The notes: generated by a model from the sequence alone, not told the origin. A stretch of 64,000 nucleotides of DNA from Elmis aenea (GCA_947652605.1 OX393577.1:50877494-50941493), one strand, 5' to 3'. Shown: positions 1 through 12,696, counted from the stretch's first letter. Translations and numbers: made by a program.

Positions 1-1970
1 GCATTTAATTCCCATCTACATTTGTTCATGTTGAAAGTTGAAAGTCAACACTGGTCAACTTCAGTTCATTTTACGGTACGATACTTCATCAAATATTTCG
101 CTTTTAGACAACATTATTTTTATTTCTACTGTGAGAGCATTGATAATAAAAATATATTATTCAATAGAGATGTAGAGCTCTGGGTTTGTAGGTTCCAAAG
201 GGTTAAGACCTACCGCTCTAATAAAATTAAGCTGTCATTGGCGTGGAAAGTTGACGGCTGCCCAAAGCAAAGCAACGGCAGTTACAGTATGTGTGGGGAC
301 ACATTCCGTTGAATGCAAAAATTTAAATACAAAACATTCATTGATCTTATTACATAATTTAAAACAAACAATGTACTTAGCACATTCATGCAAATAGGTG
401 TGTTATAGCAGTGAAATAGCAATGGAGATGAGGGTAACATTTTGTCGATCGCATAAAATCATTTCGTCCTTACAATTTTACTAATCTTATTATTCAAAGA
501 TTAACGCTATCGTGTTTCATAAAGGGAGTTGTAATTTGAACCGCCAGCAAGTACTCGACAACGCATATTCGTCACTCGATCGATGAAAATATTTAATTTT
601 AAACATGTTGGAGCTACAACAAATTTTAATATTACTTAGGAAGAGACATTTGAATTAAAAAAGGTGCAAATTAAAATTACCTTTGTTCATGATCTAAACT
701 TGGTTTTAATTTGATATGAAATGTGAGGTGTAAATCTCGCCAACAATTCAGAAGCTTAACATTTTAATTTTTGCCGCGAACGCCACGTTTATTACCGAAT
801 GTTTTATATACAAATTGTAAGTTCCATTTTAAATTATGCTTCATTTGTCCATGACATATAACTCAGTCTAAACTGAGTGCGTGTGTGCGTATAAACAGAA
901 AGTGTGGTCGGCTGGCAGCCTGTACTCATGGGGATGAAATTTACAATTACAGAGCACTTCAGCCCTTGGCATTCCCCAAACAGTACATCAAATTTAATAC
1001 AAAATTTTCCGTACAACAAATTTCTCACTACATAACTTTTTAACAATGTTACCATTTTAATTTAATGTTTAGTTCCTTCCTTTACCTCCCATACCACAAT
1101 TTAAAACAAAAGGACGTCGAGCTCAACAATAGAAGAAGCTACTACTTACTAAATTTATTATTCAAAAATATTTCGTGGCATGTATTAAAATAAACTCTTA
1201 GCATCTATTAAAAAAAGCATTCGTTAAACAAAAACCAAGAGAAACACGTGCAAATGTTAAATTAAAAAATTTAAATAAAATAAATATTCATAAAACCATG
1301 ATTAAATGTCTCTAATAAATTTTACCTATAAATTTATCAGTTGATTCTTTATTACTCATAATAATAAAAGCAATATATTAAAAACAACCTATATTTTAAG
1401 CTCTAAACGCATAATGTTTATTATACGGTGCGCAGCAAGAGTATGTAATAAATTCATTAAAATCGAAATAATATTTTTTTGGAAAAAATCCTCGGACTTG
1501 TCGATTTTATATTTTAAGAACACATTTTCTTTTATTAGACTAAATTCTTGATCTTCATTTGCTTTTCGAGTCTTCAAAAAAATTTTTAACGGTAACCCCC
1601 ATATTTTGATTTCCTAAATGACAAAATAAAAATGATGACACCTTACATAACAAAATTCCGAACAAAACACAATTGAAAATTGAAAAACCTACGTTTATTA
1701 TTAACAAAAATTAATCAAACAGTCCAGTCCGTTGCCAAGCTAATAAAATTATCAAAGCATCTTATTCATTTTATGTTTTTCTTCTGCAGCTACTCAAGAC
1801 AGATTATGAGGCTTCTCTTCCTTACTTCCGTGCTTCGAGTTTTTTTTTTTAATATTATTTCGATTTTAATAAATGTATTCAAACTTTTGCCACTAACTGT
1901 ATGTGCACAATGCCATCGACATAAAATATTTCTAATCTTAAAAAATATAACTAGAACTACGATACCTATA
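1..1970. other. No supported gene, AT-rich DNA
   Basis: Only short open frames without recognisable domains, codon structure or splice context are seen on either strand. There is no clear inverted repeat. It may be intron or intergenic sequence; the minus-strand gene that begins at 10056 could run across it, but no exon of that gene is recognisable here. Confidence 0.5.
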
Positions 1971-2783
1971 CAGGGTGTGTAAAAATTGGCGGAAGGGCTA
2001 CACGGGGCGATGTTCTTCGTAAAATTCTAAGTCGAAAATCTTAATACGAAAATGTTGTACCATGCTTGCTGTGTCTGCAAGAGGTCCTCAAAGCTTTGAC
2101 ATTTAGTCCTTTAATAGGCGTTATTATTTAATACTTGTAAATGAAGAAGCTGCAATTTGGAATAAAAATAGATTTCGAATAGTATTTTTTCCTAGATATT
2201 GTGTTCTTCCTTTCAAAAATTGGTGTTGAAAATATGTAAATCACTGATTTGAATGAAAATAATACATATGGCAACATTGTTCTTAGCTGTCATCTCTGTT
2301 TTTCTCGTAATTATTTGCTATGTTTACGAACTGAAGGCTTTCAGTTCGAACAAAAAATGTAAATACATACCTAAGTAAAAATTCAGGCGTTGTTTGCATA
2401 AACAACACTTGTCAATTTTTTTTCAAGTCAGACTACTCTTTCAATGGATAATTGGCGCCATTTCCGACATCCCTTATGCAAAATAATTCCGTACTAACCC
2501 CAGTAATTCATAGTATAAGCGCGAAAACTAATGATCCTCCAGCTCCTGATATTGATGCAGACGACAACAGCCGCCAAAGCAGCGATAATGAAAAATTTCT
2601 AAAATTGTTGTTTATGCAAACAACGCCTCAATTGCTGATAAAAAAATGTCCAAACGCAAATCAATGTATGCAATGTTGCCATTTTTTTTCTTTAAATGGT
2701 TCCTGAGGCTTAAGATTTTCGACTTAGAATTTTACGAAGAACATCGCTCCATGTAGCCCTTCCGCCAATTTTTACACACCCTG
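1971..2783. mobile_element. CAGGGTG-ended MITE-like element
   Basis: The left end reads TA-CAGGGTGTGTAAAAATTG and the right end is its inverse, CAATTTTTACACACCCTG-TA. The terminal inverted repeats are roughly 75-100 bases and the flanking TA is the likely target duplication. There is no transposase. A second, different MITE (2385-2630) sits inside it. The right terminal repeat is then copied in the tandem array that follows. A Tc1/mariner-type origin is inferred only from the TA target. Confidence 0.7.
2385..2630 (+). mobile_element. 260-base MITE, copy 1 (3' terminal repeat partly deleted)
   Basis: This is about 85-90% identical to the complete copy at 29278-29540. It starts AGGCGTTGTTTGCATAAACA and ends in the inverse, but the right terminal repeat has lost the ACAAGTG segment. 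An open frame of about 60 codons is shared with the other copy, yet most differences between copies change the amino acid, so it does not look selected as protein. Confidence 0.75.
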
Positions 2784-3124
2784 TATAATCGTAGCTGTCA
2801 CAATATTCTTCGTAAACATTGATCTATAGATAGGAAGCATGGTACAACATTTTCGTATTAAGATTTTCGACTTAGAATTTTACGAAGAACATCGCTCCAT
2901 GTAGCCCTTCCGCCAATTTTTACACACCCTGTATAATCGTAGCTGTCACAATATTCTTCGTAAACATTGATCTATAGATAGGAAGCATGGTACAACATTT
3001 TCGTATTAAGATTTTCGACTTAGAATTTTACGAAGAACATCGCTCCATGTAGCCCTTCCGCCAATTTTTACACACCCTGTATAATCGTAGCTGTCACAAT
3101 ATTCTTCGTAAACATTGATCTACG
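2711..3124. repeat. 148-base tandem repeat, about 2.8 copies
   Basis: Copies begin at 2711, 2859 and 3007 with an exact 148-base step and are almost identical. Each unit consists of the right terminal repeat of the preceding element (ending CACACCCTGTATAATCG) plus about 75 bases of flank. The near-identity points to a recent tandem amplification of a transposon end. Confidence 0.9.
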
Positions 3125-5334
3125 CCAAAAATGCAAATAATGGTGCAAAAACATGATACAGTATTTTACTGTATCAATAGATTAATTTTACATTGCTTTT
3201 TTTCGCAGGAACTTTTGTATGAATGTAGCTTCAAGACTCTCGTCTCTTTTCAGTCAAATCCAAATGACACGTTTAGCCAAAATTTTGTAAAAGTAATAAT
3301 TCTGTGAAGATAACACGATACATAAACTGTAATTCGCGACAAATAGCAAGTTAACAGGGCAGTATACCACACACACACACAGTGAGTGATATCACATCAG
3401 CGTAAAGCTCTCTTAGGTAAAACTAAAATTCGCCAAGTTGTCAGGTATGTGACGAATTTTAATCAAGTGACAAGGTATAATGTGGCATACAAAGCCCTTT
3501 GTCGAACGCATTTCATTTAAAACTGACACTTTCAAGTTTCAACTTTCAGAAATCGTCATATCGTCTTGCACTAGAGTTAGAACGAGCAACGCAAGAAGAT
3601 TTTCATTGATTTTATGATGAACAGAATTGTTGATAAAATAAAAAAAGGGAAATATCGTACGATTATTTGCATGACACCGTTTGGTTAAATTAAAAAAACG
3701 ATAATTTATTTTAAATTTTAAAGTTAATAGAGCTGTGAAACATAGAAATACAAACAGCAAGTTGTAAAAGGATCTTCATTAGTTAATACCATATTCTTTT
3801 CATTTCAAAAAAATTATTATTAAAAATTGTAAAAAATAAAATCTCAAAATTGTTCCATGGTAAAACAGTCTCCCTTACACATTCTTTATTACTGTTAATG
3901 CAAATTACAATTATTTTTAGGCTTAAAGTAGTAAAGCCGGAATATTATCGTTAAAGCGGTCCATTCTATCATTTAATTAAATCAAATAGTCCATTTCCAA
4001 CGTTTTCCAATCAAAAATCAATTGCAGCGATTTACAAAAATACTCTGTGTTATTCTCTAAACATTTTAAATTGCTACAACAGCGTGCAGAAAACGAATTT
4101 CTAAATTTTATTTCTACAAGAGTGAATCGATAACTGCCAATACCAATTAAAATTATTTTTAATTAGTCAAGGTTGCGGTTTTAAACTGTCCATTTTAAAA
4201 TGTTAAGCGTCTTACATTTAGTTGACTTATTAAAACTTAGCAGAGTTTTGTAAATGACGGCAGCTTCAGCGTTACTTCAGCTAAGTAAATTTACTTCATT
4301 AATCAGACAAGCGAAATAAATTACTTTCAAATTTTGCCAAATGTAATTAATTACACAGGGTTTTTAAGTTATATTTAGGACTTCCGAGAAAGGCGATAAT
4401 ACTTACTGGGACGTATTTTAAAAATTGCCGGCAATTAAAATTTATTCTCACGATCTCTTTGTTACAATCAGACGTGAGAATTTTTTACAATGACTTACTA
4501 AACATATTAACACAATAGCAATATATCTAACGATAGAAAAAAAGGTAATTATCAAAGAACTGTTTAATATAAAAGAAGTTTGTTACAAAACTGGTAACTC
4601 TGCACATTCACTGATGTCAAAATTCACCAAGAAAAAAAATTGATTTTCAGGGTTCGTAAACTTAAAATTTATGAACGATGAATGATTTTTCGGTTTGCTT
4701 TAGCTGAAAAACTAAATTAAGTCTGCCTTATAAAATCTAAAATCATTAATTCGGGATAAATTAATAGTTTAACAAATATTTAAAACTATTTTAAGCGAAA
4801 AATGCAGATAACACATATTGGAAGAACGACACACATGCACAAATTAATAAGCTTGCTAAGTATATTTCCGTCCTAATAGAGTCCTACCTGATGTTATGTT
4901 TTATGAAGCAATCTCCAAATTGCAAAAAATTTGCAAAAATATCACCGCTTGGTCAAATTTAACACCAATTTATTATTTTTAATACTGCAAAATATTTATG
5001 TAATTCTATCAACTAAACTATAAGTGATAAAATGGATAGACCACATGTTTTATCTCTATTTTGCGCGTTCTCTATCTACACAATAAGTGGTGACTGAAGC
5101 CGACGAAGTGAGATTAAAATATATTTCTCTTTTTAAGGTGTACTAAGACGTTGGTAGCAGTCACAGAAAATCAAATAAAACTATACATACTAGGATTATA
5201 ACAAAACCTGCATGAAAATTGTTGATGTTATGTTACAAAACGTGATTTTTACAAATCACGAAATCACGTGTGCAAATTTTAACCAATGTTTAACAATCCG
5301 AGGCGAATTACAACAAACAGAACAAAATTATATA
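3125..5334. other. No gene seen
   Basis: AT-rich sequence without supported coding frames. A small perfect hairpin, TGATACAGTA / TACTGTATCA, lies at about 3149-3170 and a short CA run at about 3370. Nothing else is recognised. Confidence 0.5.
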
Positions 5335-6083
5335 CCGGGTGATTCAGTTTGACTGTCGCACCCCTATAACTTTGTAAGTATTGAGAATAACCCCAACAAC
5401 CCTTATACTCGTATATTTGACATCAGCGAGAAATTCTCTATTAAGTGATGTGTTTTTGTTACCTCTACGATGACGTATGTCAAATCCGCGATAGGCAACT
5501 TTTTTTTTTAAATTACATAGTATACATTTTTTTGTTGATTCGGATAGAGAATTTAATTCTGAATCCGACCATGTACTCAAAAAGTAGGCATACATTAAAA
5601 AAAAATCGAGAAAAATCAGCAGTGGCGGCCATTTTGAATACATTAAAATCTAATTTTTTATGTCGGCGTTTATTATTTGTTTTTATTTTTATTAAAAATT
5701 AATTTTTAATACATTTTCATTGATAGTTACCATATAATTTTTAAGATTTGATCGTTTTTTGTTATGTTAAATAGACTGTTTGCTATAATTTGAATAAACT
5801 TTGAACTGATTTTTCTCGAAAATTTTCTTATGTATGCCTACTTTTTGAGTACATGGTCGGATTCAGAATTAAATTCTCTATCCGAATCAACAACAAAAAT
5901 TATACTATGTAATTTTTAAAAAAACAGTTGCCTATCGCGGATTTGACATACGTCATCGTAGAGGTAACAAAAACACATCACAATAGAGAATTTCTCGCTG
6001 ATTTCAAATACATAAGGGTTGTTTGGGTTATTCTCAATACTTACAAAGTTATAGGGGTGCGACAGTCAAACTGAATCACCCGG
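5335..6083. mobile_element. Foldback element with CCGGGTGATTCAG ends
   Basis: The left arm (5335 to about 5650) begins CCGGGTGATTCAGTTTGACT. The right arm (about 5790 to 6083) is its inverse, ending AGTCAAACTGAATCACCCGG, with TA on both sides. The arms are nearly identical, so open frames appear on both strands as mirror images. A diverged relative is the outer element at 43621-44745. No transposase is present. Confidence 0.85.
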
Positions 6084-6091
6084 TATAGATA

Positions 6092-7458
6092 CAGGGTGTT
6101 TCTTAAATATTGCGAAAAACTTCGGGAGATAATTCCTTATCGAAAATTAAGGGGGACTTGAATATAATTTTTTTTTCTTATACGTATCCCTTCGGAGTTA
6201 CTACACCCCCTAAAGACGAGAGGTAAAATTAGGTATTTATTTTGTTTCTCAAATTTGGAGATGTGCAGGAGAATGACATTTGGTAGAGGTTTTATACTTA
6301 TTGAAAGGTTTACCATAGTACTATTTTTAATTATATCCCACCTTCACAAGGGGCTAAAAAGTGCAACTCCTGTTGGTTTTTTTATCAGAACTTTTTGGAG
6401 GCTTAAAATTTTGCAATTCATTTATTTTAAAGGTTAAGAGATGACAACGCGAATCACCCTTCAATTTTACTTAACATGAACATAAACAAACCATGGTAAC
6501 CACCGAAATGAATCGTTTTATTTTAGGATATTTAGTGGTTCATGTTCACTCATTTAATTTTTTACTCAAAAACTGTAGGTTTTATACGAAAACTTAAAAA
6601 TAAAAACAGTGTCTCATAAATAAAGCTTTCAAAGAAATTTGTTTAAATTGCAAAATTGTAAGCCTCTAAAATGTTCTGATAAAAAAACCAACAGTGGTCG
6701 CACTTTTCAACCCCTTGTAAAGGTGGGAGATGATTAAAAATATTACTATGGTAAACCTTTCGGTATAACTATACTTTAGCGGCAGTTGTCGAAAATTGAT
6801 AAAATTTTGTGGGTTAATAAAACTAGACTTGCTGAACTCAAATATGTTAAAATTACTTGGCGCTCTCATTTAATAAGCGTAAAAATTCAATATAAAAGTT
6901 CCGTTTGACAGTTAGGTTAGGTTTTTTAATTCGAATTTTCTCATGTTAGGATGGCTAAATTATCTGTGTAAAGTGTACAAATATGATTATAAGGCATAAA
7001 TGAAACTATATTTGTATTGATTTTGTGTTAAAATAAGCTTAAAATAACGTAAATCTTATAACATACCCAAGTACACAACTGTCAGTTTTTGCCGTCTTGA
7101 CTTACTTTTTCCACCTTTCTTGACCTTTCTGAGATAGTAAGGTGGACTCATTTAGATCTATAAGGATCAGATCAGTTTCAGTTGGAACTAAAATTTTAAT
7201 TTTATCAATTTTCGACAACTGCCGCTAAAGTGAAGTAGTTCCAACCTTTCAATAAGTACAAAACATCTACCAAATACTATTCTCCTACACATCTTCAAAT
7301 TTGAGATATAAAATAAAAACTCAATTTTACCGCTCTCCTTTAGGGGGGTGTAACTCCGAAAGGACAAGTCTAAGGAAAAACATTATGTATAAGGCCTCCG
7401 TAATTTTTGATAAGGAATTACCTCCCGAAGTTTTTCGCAATATTTAAGAAACACCCTG
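6092..7458. mobile_element. Foldback element, CAGGGTGTTTCTTAAATATT family
   Basis: The element starts TA-CAGGGTGTTTCTTAAATATT and ends with the inverse, AATATTTAAGAAACACCCTG-TA, only 8 bases after the previous element. The arms diverge toward the centre, which is unique sequence. Relatives lie at 13457-15600, 17909-18510 (one arm) and 19754-20876, so this is the most abundant foldback family here. No transposase is present. Confidence 0.85.
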
Positions 7459-9992
7459 TATATTCCGTGCGTGTGTTACACGAAATTGTAAGTATTAGCA
7501 ATATAGGTATTAGTATTGGATAAACAAACAAATATTAACAGGCATATCAAAATAGCTTCTTAATTTGCTAATACTGATAAGTTCAGGGTAAAAACTTGGT
7601 ACAATACATGAAAAAAAAAAGGTTTAAATTTTAAGATTTAAGATAACGTTGAGATTTTCATGCAGACTTCGTAACGAAAGATGAATAGTTAAACGCCAAA
7701 TGACACAAGGAAACATAAACGACGCGAAAATAACTGCATAATTGATTAACAACTGTCTTTCTAAGCATGGTTTATTTAAGCCCTCTTTAATTTTCGTTAA
7801 AACGAAGACAATTAATCCCGTCTGTCTTAGACATTTAATTTTGTTGTAATTGAATATCTAAGAATGAAATTTCATGTCACATAACAATGCTTGTAGCTTA
7901 ATACATCAAAAAAGAAACCTACATTAAACTTTCTGGCTCAACTGAAACGGATTAGTTTGATTTACAAACCACTTTCGACTCTTTATTCCGCTTATCCTTA
8001 ACCCGAATACCGAATATCAAAAGTTGGGGCAAAATTTTACCTACAAAAGCAAGTTTTTGCTTTGGTGATTCTGTATCGAACTCATAAAAAACAGCGAATG
8101 GTAAGAAATTCACTTTTACAAGTCTTTAATCAATCGCGCTTTTGCGAAACGTCTTACTTTTTTCGAAGTCGTTGCAAAAAAGGCCAAGCACCGTTATCTA
8201 TTCCTCTAACGATATATTACCCAACTTTGATATAAAACAATTTGCGATACATAACAGACCTTCTTTATTACCAGGGCGGGAAACATCTGCTACTACATCG
8301 CAATTAAGTAGACCAAACTGTGTGGTAAATTATAATATACGTTGTTACATTTCATTACTTTTGCAACTTCTACTTGCATAAGATTAAGCGGTTTATGGTT
8401 AAGGGGCTATAAAGTTAGAGGAAGGAAACATTCACGAGCTCCTGTTTTACTATTGGAGTTTAAAGGTTGATTAAATACGCATATTTATAACAGAAACAGA
8501 GTTGAGACAAACGGCATTTTTCTAAGTTAAATAAACTCTATAAAACACAAAAATTTGAAAATATTGTTGGAGCCGTTTTCGAAATAAATTTTCAAAACTT
8601 AATAATTTCGTAGATTTAATTTTTTCAAAAGGTTATTTAAAGTTTTTTATAGACCTCAACACAGACTACAACCCTACATAAAGAGAATATTTTTATCTAT
8701 TGCGGTTTTATGTAATTTAGGGTTAACGTTACAGCGTAAACACCCTGTATATTAGTTAATATTTGAAAAATCAAATAAATGCACGCACTTTGTAACATAC
8801 TTTTAAAGGCTCTATCGACAAGCAATCAAAATTTTACAATTTTAATGTCTGGCACACACACACGCGTACATCCACACGGACGTCATCGCAAAAATAGTCT
8901 AAACGTGTATATCCGTCAAAATCTAGGATTCCAAAATTTTTGCGATTACAATACTTTTTTCATACTACGTATGGCGAAAGTAAAAACGATCTATTTCAAA
9001 TAACACAAACATTATTTATATGCAGGGCCGCATTGCGACATTTAGATGCTCTGAGCTGACAAAATTTGACACCCATTATTGGAGAGGAAGAACAATTACC
9101 AGTACAATTTTGTCCAAATAAATTAGGACAAGTCTACAGTGCAGCTCATTTAGCTCATAAAGTTACAAATGCTTAAAACATTTAGAACAATTTTTTTTAA
9201 TATTTTTTATTAATTAATAAATGTGTTAATACAAAAATTATATGGAAAATAAGTGAAAACTTTTTAACAAAACACGTTCAAAGAAATAACATTTCAATTT
9301 AAATCGTTACAGTTCTAGTCCCTTAGTGTTTGTATTCTTGAGCTTAAAGAAAAAGAAGCAACATTAGTAGATTGCTTTTAAGATTAGTTTTTGATTTAAT
9401 CTCCCAAAATTTAAAGTAAACAGTAACTTTTCAGTCAAACCTTCATCCTTTATTAATGCATTACATTTTTTCAGTGCAGTAAGCATATGGGCTAAATGAG
9501 CTGCAGCTCTAGACTTGTCCTAGTTATAAATTAACGTTTATATGTATTTCGAAACTACATAGGCGCTAAGCCAAAACAAAAAGGTAAAATTTCACTTTAA
9601 AAAAAGTTGAAATTTAAAAAAAATGTTTTAATTCCGAGAAAATTTGTGAAACGTCAAGAAAACAGTTGAAGCTTCACTTACTAAAATTATTGTGAGCGGC
9701 CCTTCCAAGTCTTTGTAGATTAACACACCTGCTCCAAGAATTAAATACAGTTGAGGTTGAGGTGCATTCGTTTATAGTGCACGTAAAAAAAAGCGATATT
9801 TACTATACGTAGGCTGCATCATTTGCAAAAACCGTCAACGATTATCAGCAAACAAAAATTGCTAAATAATTATCAATTTCAAAGCTTAATCTAAGATACC
9901 ATCAAACCAATAATTATTTACAAAACATTCAAAAAAGTTACATACACTTCGGCTAATAACCTACATATTAATATGATTGTTTTTTAACTCAC
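7459..9992. other. No gene seen; dispersed repeats
   Basis: There is no supported coding frame. About 8480-8900 is a copy of a dispersed repeat also found at 45100-45900 and 56700-57290. At 9118-9160 and 9492-9530 there is a short inverted pair around CTCATTTAGC flanked by AGGACAAGTCTA, probably the ends of an old MITE. The interval would be intron 1 of the gene starting at 10056, if that gene is real. Confidence 0.5.
8480..8900 (+). repeat. Dispersed repeat D, copy 1
   Basis: This shares a long run with 45540-45900 and 56900-57290, most clearly around AACACCCTGTATATTAGTTA and the following AATGCACGC and TTAAAGGCTCTAT blocks. It contains a CACCCTG end but no matching opposite end, so it is probably a decayed or truncated element of the CAGGGTG group. 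Confidence 0.6.
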
Positions 9993-10056
9993 CTGTGTTT
10001 TGAACGTGGGTGATGACAAGCGCCAGCCAGAAAGCAACAAAAAATCTTCCACCCAT
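9993..10056 (-). CDS. First coding exon of a predicted secreted protein (signal peptide)
   Basis: On the minus strand an ATG in good context (CACAAAATGG) opens a frame reading MGGRFFVAFWLALVITHV, then QNT. This is a basic start followed by a hydrophobic stretch, as in a cleavable signal peptide. The frame runs straight into a consensus donor, ACAG|GTGAGT, at 9993/9992, leaving phase 1. The rest of the gene must lie to the left, either further inside the window in exons I cannot recognise or beyond the window start. Its identity is unknown; small secreted insect proteins (cuticular, chemosensory, immune) begin this way. A chance signal-peptide-like frame next to a donor is possible. Confidence 0.55.
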
Positions 10057-11384
10057 TTTGTGCTAGTTGTTTTTTTCGTTTTTGTGGCACTTAGCAATTA
10101 TTACAAGAGTTCAACGTAAAAGTTCTCAGGACCACGTGACTTAATATTAACATCCATTGTTCATTCACATTATACTTAGAAGTTATTTTTAAGTTAAAAA
10201 GTTTTGTAATTCGCAAATCGCATGTCTTTGTTCTGCTGCTTTATTTTGCAAAGTTTCGAATTCAGTCGTTCTATTTTAAAATATTTCGTTATTTAGTTTC
10301 GATAAAAATAGAGTTCGGTCTATATAACTCGGTGATCTAATGTTAAACTCTAGATATTTAGTTAGAAATCAGATCATTTGCTCATTCAAAATAATTAGGT
10401 AATATTCATAACATAAAGTGCTAAATTTGCTGATGGCGAACAGAAAACTTAACTTAAAATAGACCTAGGCCAAAGTAGACCAATTGACCAATCACAAGAT
10501 TAAGAACCAAAAAATAATTTAGCAAAGATAATGAAAATTAGCTTACAACAATTAATTAATCATCTATGCAAACCTATCATAAAATCAAGTAACAAAACGT
10601 TAAAAAAAATATTAAATTTTTTTAAAAACTAATTAAGTAAAACAACATTTATAATAGGTAAAAATATTAAAAAATAAAATGAATAGTCTGAAGTGAAACC
10701 TGCAAATCAGACCTCGTGTGTCGTAACGCGAGAATCTACACAATAACACCCGCGCAACCAACACCAACAGCGTCTAATATTTGACTGGTCGCGCTGCTAC
10801 CGGCCGGCATCGCGCATGGGAAGCGTCGCTCAAACACCTGCAAGTTCCGCCACGATGTTTTGGATCCGTGCATGCGCTGAAAAAACTTTTAACAGGTGCC
10901 TGGACAACCCATTTACCTGTACTGACAGTAGTCCACCCATTATTGGCACTATTATTATTTCAACAATTCACATGATCGCACAGAAACAAACTGTAGATAG
11001 TAATTTATGAGTGGGGCTATCATCAAACCATTCCGTGCCTTTTTATAATAAATAAAAACACTATCGACTCGAAATTTCTAACAATGAGATCTCGTTTTTA
11101 CGGTTCATTGTTGATAGTTATTTAGTCGCGTCTAGACAGGACACAGTTTTTCTGCACTAAAAAAAACTGTTGAAAGGCGTCGTATGTACATGAGAATTAT
11201 TTATATTTAAAAAATATCATCAGTACAGTTAAATAAATCTGTAGAAGTAGAGGTCTTCCATGTAATGTTTATGTCTTTAAAAATGTATGTTTGGATATAG
11301 TTTGAGATACTATAGTCAGATTTTTTCGTTAATCATTTTCATTTAGCTCTGGAGACCACTAAACGAAATTTTGTAGGTGTGTAT
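10057..11384. promoter_or_regulatory. Possible upstream/promoter region of the signal-peptide gene
   Basis: There is no coding frame I trust. About 10700-10900 is clearly richer in CpG (CGCGCAACC, GCCGGCCGGTAG read either way) than its surroundings, which suits a promoter or a 5' untranslated exon of the minus-strand gene at 10056. A TTATATAG motif on the minus strand lies at about 10325. The two overlapping plus-strand frames at 10781-11010 show no domain and are probably by-products of the higher GC content. Confidence 0.25.
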
Positions 11385-11961
11385 CATTGAATAAAAAGAT
11401 AAAGGAACGAGCTTTTAATATTATACTGCAGCCTTTGTCGGCGACGGAAATGACGTCATAAAAGGCTTTCCATGGCTGCCGGTTTTGACGAGTCAAAAAG
11501 TCAAAAAATTTAGAGTTTTGTGCCGTACAATGGTTAGCTGCAAATCCTGTAGTCTTACTAAGTCAAAAAATATTAAAGATAAAAAGATTACGTTTTATTG
11601 GTAAGTAGACATTAATATTTTGTAGTGTAACCATGAACTGAAAATTTGATGTGGTTTGTCAAAAATGTAGGTATGTCATATCTGTGACGTGCATTTTTGT
11701 ACAGCATATTTTTAACTCTCATAATAAACAATCCAAATATTGAAAAATGCTTTCGTTTTTTTAGTGCCCTCAACCAGAAAACAAGAAAGTAAATAACAGG
11801 CTCAAGTCAACACAAAGCAAGTATTTACATTATTCAATACATATTAAAAAAATTTTAGATACGCCACTGAGAAGCGGAAACATGCATCCGCCTTATTGAG
11901 AAGCCTTTTTGGACGCCTTAACATCTTTAAAATGCTCCTTCCTTTATCTTTTTATTCAATG
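11385..11961 (+). mobile_element. P-element-like MITE with THAP exon relic
   Basis: The left end CATTGAATAAAAAGATAAAG and the right end CTTTATCTTTTTATTCAATG are perfect inverses for at least 20 bases. The flanks are GTGTGTAT (left) and GTGTTTAC (right), an 8-base target duplication with two differences, the length P elements make. Inside is a start codon followed by a THAP-like N-terminus and a splice donor. Assignment to the P superfamily rests on these three points together. Confidence 0.65.
11530..11600 (+). pseudogene. THAP-type zinc-finger first exon (transposase fragment)
   Basis: The frame reads MVSCKSCSLTKSKNIK, then DKKITFYW, and runs into a good donor, TG|GTAAGT, at 11601. THAP domains start with Met, a C-x(2-4)-C pair and then a short hydrophobic-aromatic motif of the ISFHRFP kind; C4, C7 and ITFYW match this pattern. 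The later Cys-x2-His half and the RNase H-like core of a P transposase are not found in the remaining 360 bases, so it is a fragment. Confidence 0.55.
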
Positions 11962-12696
11962 GTGTTTACGTTGGTTTCCATGGTAAACATTAGAATACTT
12001 TTTATCCGGTCTCATTGATCATTTAACAATGAATTATTTTACTATCAAAACTAAGACGGGTGCACTCAAATTCAAATAGTGATAGTATTTGGCGGTAATT
12101 GTCCGAAGACGTCCAAATACACCCGAATGCAAATACTGATAGTATTCGGCGATCGGCGGTAAGCATCTGAAGACGTTTAAATTCAACCGAATACGACTAT
12201 GTATTGCTTTTATTGCTACAAGATCAACACACACCCGTGCGGCAGCGATCCCGATAATAAGTTAGTAACCACGTTACTTAACTACGTAACCAGGTTACTT
12301 ATTATCGTGATCGCGACCGCCACCGGTGTGTGTGGATCTTGAACTCTTCACGCACGACTTTTTTTGAAATTTGGTGGTCAAAAATGATCGATTTTTTTCC
12401 AGCAATGTGATAGTACGGTAAAGTGAAAGATATTTTTTTGGAGTGGGATGTTTACAGGTCTACAAAAAAATTACACAATCATTGCGGACAACTTTACCTG
12501 AACGAGTTTGGGGTGTAATAAGTGCCAATTAATTGCCTTTATAACAGTACCGCTATCGTCACTAGCTTAATCTTTCAAACTTCTTATATTTCTACTAGAT
12601 CGTATTTCATAGGTGCGTTAAGTTTTATTCCGTACGTTTCAAGTCCGCCCGTGTCAGACACGGGGATGCAAAAAAAATGACCGAATTGCATGTGCC
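11962..12696. other. Intergenic; short direct repeat
   Basis: No gene is seen. From about 12073 to 12190 two diverged copies of a block of about 57 bases follow each other (CAAATAGTGATAGTATT and CAAATACTGATAGTATT, each followed by GAAGACGT). The hairpin at 12220-12340 is listed separately. Confidence 0.5.
12220..12340. repeat. Hairpin MITE, GATCAACACACACC ends
   Basis: The left half begins AGATCAACACACACCCGTG and the right half ends CACCGGTGTGTGTGGATCTT. The central part pairs CGATAATAAG with CTTATTATCG, giving a stem of about 55 base pairs with few mismatches and a loop around GTTACTTAACTACGTAAC. It resembles the hairpin at 20286-20446 in end sequence and in the GTAACCAGGTTACT core, so the two belong to one family. 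Confidence 0.8.

Noticed and set aside
834..1055. 73-codon minus-strand frame as a further exon of the signal-peptide gene
   Set aside because: No acceptor in the right phase and no recognisable domain; the composition looks random.
2711..3124. CRISPR-like array
   Set aside because: The units are contiguous 148-base copies without unique spacers and contain a transposon end; the organism is an animal.
10781..11010. Two overlapping plus-strand open frames in the CpG-richer patch
   Set aside because: No domain or codon structure is seen; longer frames are expected where GC content rises and stop codons become rarer.
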